Shown: positions 62,180 through 64,000 of the stretch, piece by piece
Numbering within the stretch: position 1 is the first letter of the stretch
How the letters are laid out: every line of letters begins with the position of its first letter
Assembly: GCA_018266765.1 (NCBI GenBank)
Contig: JAFDZU010000003.1
Span: 1-64,000 of the forward strand
Reading direction: 5' to 3'
Length of the DNA: 64,000 nt
Origin: Bacteroidota bacterium
Lineage (GTDB): Bacteria; Bacteroidota; Ignavibacteria; Kapaibacteriales; UBA961
Program-made: the position numbers and the translations under genes
The notes under the pieces: model-generated
Told to the model about the DNA's origin: nothing
What the model saw: only the letters and a program-made list of their open reading frames with translations
Database searches by the model: none

Positions 62180-62279
62180 ATTTCAAACAGCCATCTTTGA
62201 TTAAAAATTGTAGTGGTGCGTTAACGAATAGTAGTTCTTCTAAGCCCTTTTCGCTTAGTTCCAATATAACAGCAACAAT

Positions 62280-63071
62280 ATGTACAATTATCCTCCAAAT
62301 AATTTTCTATATACAAGTTATAGAATTGAGGCAATATTCTCGAATGGAGAAGAACCAATCTCTCCCAGAATGGCAACAGGTTTTGTTTTAGAAATTGGCA
62401 ATGGAATCCCATTTATAATAACAAATAGACATGTTATTGAATTGGATTATAAACAGCAAACTCCTAAATATAAAGACTTTAAACTTGTAGAACTGAAATT
62501 AACAAGTAGAAGACAGAATGATACTGAGTATTCAATAAACATAAACCCCGAAACTGAATTTTGTTTTCACGACAACATAGAAAACGATGTAGTTATAATA
62601 AAACCATTAAGTTTACCTAGTGAAACAAATATTTTTCATTACCACTTCAATCTAGAACACCTTGCAAATGAAGAAAAATATAAAGACATTTTACCTTATG
62701 ATTTAATTTGCTTTACTGGATTTCCAAATACGCACGATAAACTTATGGGTAGACCAATACTAAGAACTGGAACTATAGCGAGTGACCCAAATTTTGAATA
62801 CTCATGGGATAAAAATTCACACGGAAATTGCGTTGCTTATGAAGGGTTTTCTACTGAAGGTGCATCAGGAAGTCCAATTTTTGCTCCTCCTAGAGGAATG
62901 CTTGGAATTCCTAATTCACGAGACGGTTATTTAATTGGAATTAACGCTGGACATATCCCTGAAAAATATGGACATAGTGCCATTTCGTATTTTTACAAAT
63001 CGACAATTATTCATCAAATAATTGAAAAATATAAATTATCAGAATTGCCTGCTGTGGAAAAAGCCAAATAA
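62280..63071 (+). CDS. Trypsin-like serine protease, no signal peptide
   Basis: A 263-residue single-domain chymotrypsin-fold protein. The triad is visible as ITNRHVIE (His51), ENDVVIIKPL (Asp103) and EGASGSPIF (Ser196). There is no signal peptide, membrane segment or PDZ domain. It could act in the cytoplasm, unlike typical HtrA/DegP proteases. Cytosolic trypsin-like domains are often parts of multi-gene defence systems, but here it stands alone. The AT-rich codons suggest horizontal acquisition. Confidence 0.85.
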   Translation: MYNYPPNNFLYTSYRIEAIFSNGEEPISPRMATGFVLEIGNGIPFIITNRHVIELDYKQQTPKYKDFKLVELKLTSRRQNDTEYSININPETEFCFHDNIENDVVIIKPLSLPSETNIFHYHFNLEHLANEEKYKDILPYDLICFTGFPNTHDKLMGRPILRTGTIASDPNFEYSWDKNSHGNCVAYEGFSTEGASGSPIFAPPRGMLGIPNSRDGYLIGINAGHIPEKYGHSAISYFYKSTIIHQIIEKYKLSELPAVEKAK

Positions 63072-63687
63072 TTAAACTGGCGCTAAAATTGGTTTTGTAT
63101 AATTGGGATTCATGGGATAAATAGAATATCTGTGGATCTAATTCCTTTCCTTCGCTAAATCCTAATAATGTTAATTACCTATCCACTAATAGTACCTCTT
63201 CCTATCCTAATACTATAGAGAGAAATACTCTGAAACAACGGCACGGGTGAACTTTCGAACAGGTTTATAAACTAATTTTTAGCCGTTCGACACATTACTT
63301 TTTCCTTTTGTTAAGTACACCTTATCATCTTCGGTTTTTTTTTGTAGTTGTTCTGCATATTGGTTTAAGTTTTCCACAGAGTTTTCCACAGTTGTGTACT
63401 ACTTTTTAAGTTTGAGTTGAATACCAAAAGAAACTTGATTATATTCCACTGTAAGTGTTTGAATAGAGTATAAAATTTTTTCGGTTGTATTCTCAAAAAA
63501 GTGTAACGCTACTATGAATGTTGGTTTTATTCGGACAATAATATCCGATGAATACTGTCCATTATAAACAGCCCAACAATCCATTACTTTTAAGTTTGTT
63601 TGCATATCTCTACGAACTTTCGGATTTTTGTGTTCCTAATTTAAAAATCAAACGTACTATTTATAACTTTTGCAGGATTATCCTCTA
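63072..63687. other. 616-base intergenic region
   Basis: No supported gene; a 68-codon minus-strand frame (63399-63605) has no recognisable features. It holds two TTTTCCACA boxes at 63370-63378 and 63382-63390, one base off the DnaA-box TTATCCACA. It presumably carries the promoter of the chaperone gene at 63688; I could not place it with confidence. Confidence 0.5.
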
Positions 63688-64000
63688 ATGCGAAAAATCA
63701 GTTTACTCACCTTTTTGCTCCTTGGAGTAACACTATGTTCACTCGAAGCAACAGCGCAAAAAGGCAAATCGTCGAAGTCAGTTTCCAAGTCAGTTTCCAA
63801 ATCAAAATCCTCTCTCGATAACAAAGTTCTCGCAACTATCGGAAAAGAACCAATTACCTACCAAGAACTCGAATATGCTTTCCGCAAAAACATGAATCGC
63901 CGAAACGCACAACTCGCTGAAGTATCTCGTGATAGTGTTATGGATTTTTTACAGTTATATGTTAAATATCGCCTCAAAGTGCAGGATGCTATTGACCGTA
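63688..64000 (+). CDS. SurA/PpiC-type peptidyl-prolyl isomerase, N-terminal part (partial)
   Basis: The frame is open from the ATG at 63688 to the window end, giving 104 residues. A signal peptide spans about 1-24 (ending TAQ). A Ser/Lys-rich linker follows (KSVSKSVSKSKSS). A SurA-like N-terminal domain follows: ATIGKEPITYQELEYAFRKNMNRRNAQLAEVSRDSVMDFLQLYVKYRLKVQDAIDR. The catalytic parvulin domains would lie beyond the window. The protein is likely a periplasmic chaperone for outer-membrane proteins. Confidence 0.85.
   Translation, partial: MRKISLLTFLLLGVTLCSLEATAQKGKSSKSVSKSVSKSKSSLDNKVLATIGKEPITYQELEYAFRKNMNRRNAQLAEVSRDSVMDFLQLYVKYRLKVQDAIDR

Noticed and set aside
62280-63071. Complete antiphage defence system around the trypsin-like protease
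   Set aside because: No sensor or effector partner gene lies beside it; the next genes are a deiminase lipoprotein and a chaperone.
63361-63400. Chromosomal origin at the DnaA-like boxes
   Set aside because: Only two variant boxes, no dnaA or dnaN nearby and no further cluster.
63399-63605. 68-codon minus-strand frame in the 63 kb gap
   Set aside because: No recognised features or ribosome binding site; length can arise by chance in AT-rich DNA.

Overview
The window looks like an AT-rich chromosomal segment of an uncultured member of the Bacteroidota/Chlorobiota lineage, possibly near the Kapabacteria or Ignavibacteria. This is inferred from three things. Secreted proteins carry type IX secretion (T9SS) type A C-terminal domains (genes ending at 13874, and minus-strand genes at 19751-21427 and 41022-43775). 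Several genes have a Bacteroidota-type TAnnTTTG -7 element upstream. The cell-envelope repertoire fits: a TonB-dependent receptor with a carboxypeptidase-regulatory-like N-terminal domain, an MbnP/MbnH pair and many large secreted beta-rich proteins. I saw no rRNA, tRNA or CRISPR array.

Layout. 1-5300 is housekeeping: the tail of a small membrane protein, an enoyl-CoA hydratase overlapping coaD, an ABC ATPase/permease pair, def and a DegT-type aminotransferase. 5391-7295 holds a TPR gene and, just upstream of its start, a decayed IS5-superfamily element with perfect 15-bp inverted repeats. 7573-13874 has an outer-membrane barrel, a glycerophosphodiesterase and a 1464-residue T9SS cargo protein. 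14006-25470 mixes metabolism (heptose-7-P kinase, nitrilase, purC, a DJ-1 protein, a metallo-beta-lactamase-fold hydrolase), small membrane proteins, an rsmI gene with a long Arg/Gly-rich tandem-repeat tail, and a T9SS-sorted endonuclease I. 23488-29678 is a minus-strand pair of large secreted proteins (fibronectin III protein and a 1395-residue unknown).

29930-33895 starts with a secreted HExxH peptidase and then a tight five-gene operon: ECF sigma factor, small membrane protein (likely anti-sigma), Spy/CpxP-like periplasmic sensor, MbnP-like protein and MbnH/MauG-like diheme peroxidase. The last four genes overlap or nearly touch. I infer a stress- or metal-responsive envelope system. 34316-39700 is an alpha-2-macroglobulin lipoprotein. 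44050-47672 is a second metal-flavoured cluster: a His/Cys-rich small membrane protein, a TonB receptor and a lipoprotein.

49443-51221 is a small accessory island: an acidic miniprotein, an orphan Phd/YefM-like antitoxin, a hicA broken by one frameshift followed by an intact hicB, and a DUF4160/DUF2442 pair. A related 35-70-bp repeat sits beside each module. 51273-60540 returns to core functions: an orphan DppB-type permease, scpB, mreC, mreD, smc, a LolA-like protein and scpA, placing the condensin complex next to cell-shape genes. The right end has an agmatine-deiminase/PPAD-family lipoprotein, a trypsin-like protease and the start of a SurA/PpiC-type peptidyl-prolyl isomerase. Noncoding repeats include a palindrome cluster at 40712-40865 and two inverted copies of a ~95-bp dispersed repeat (46928-47021 and 59645-59743).
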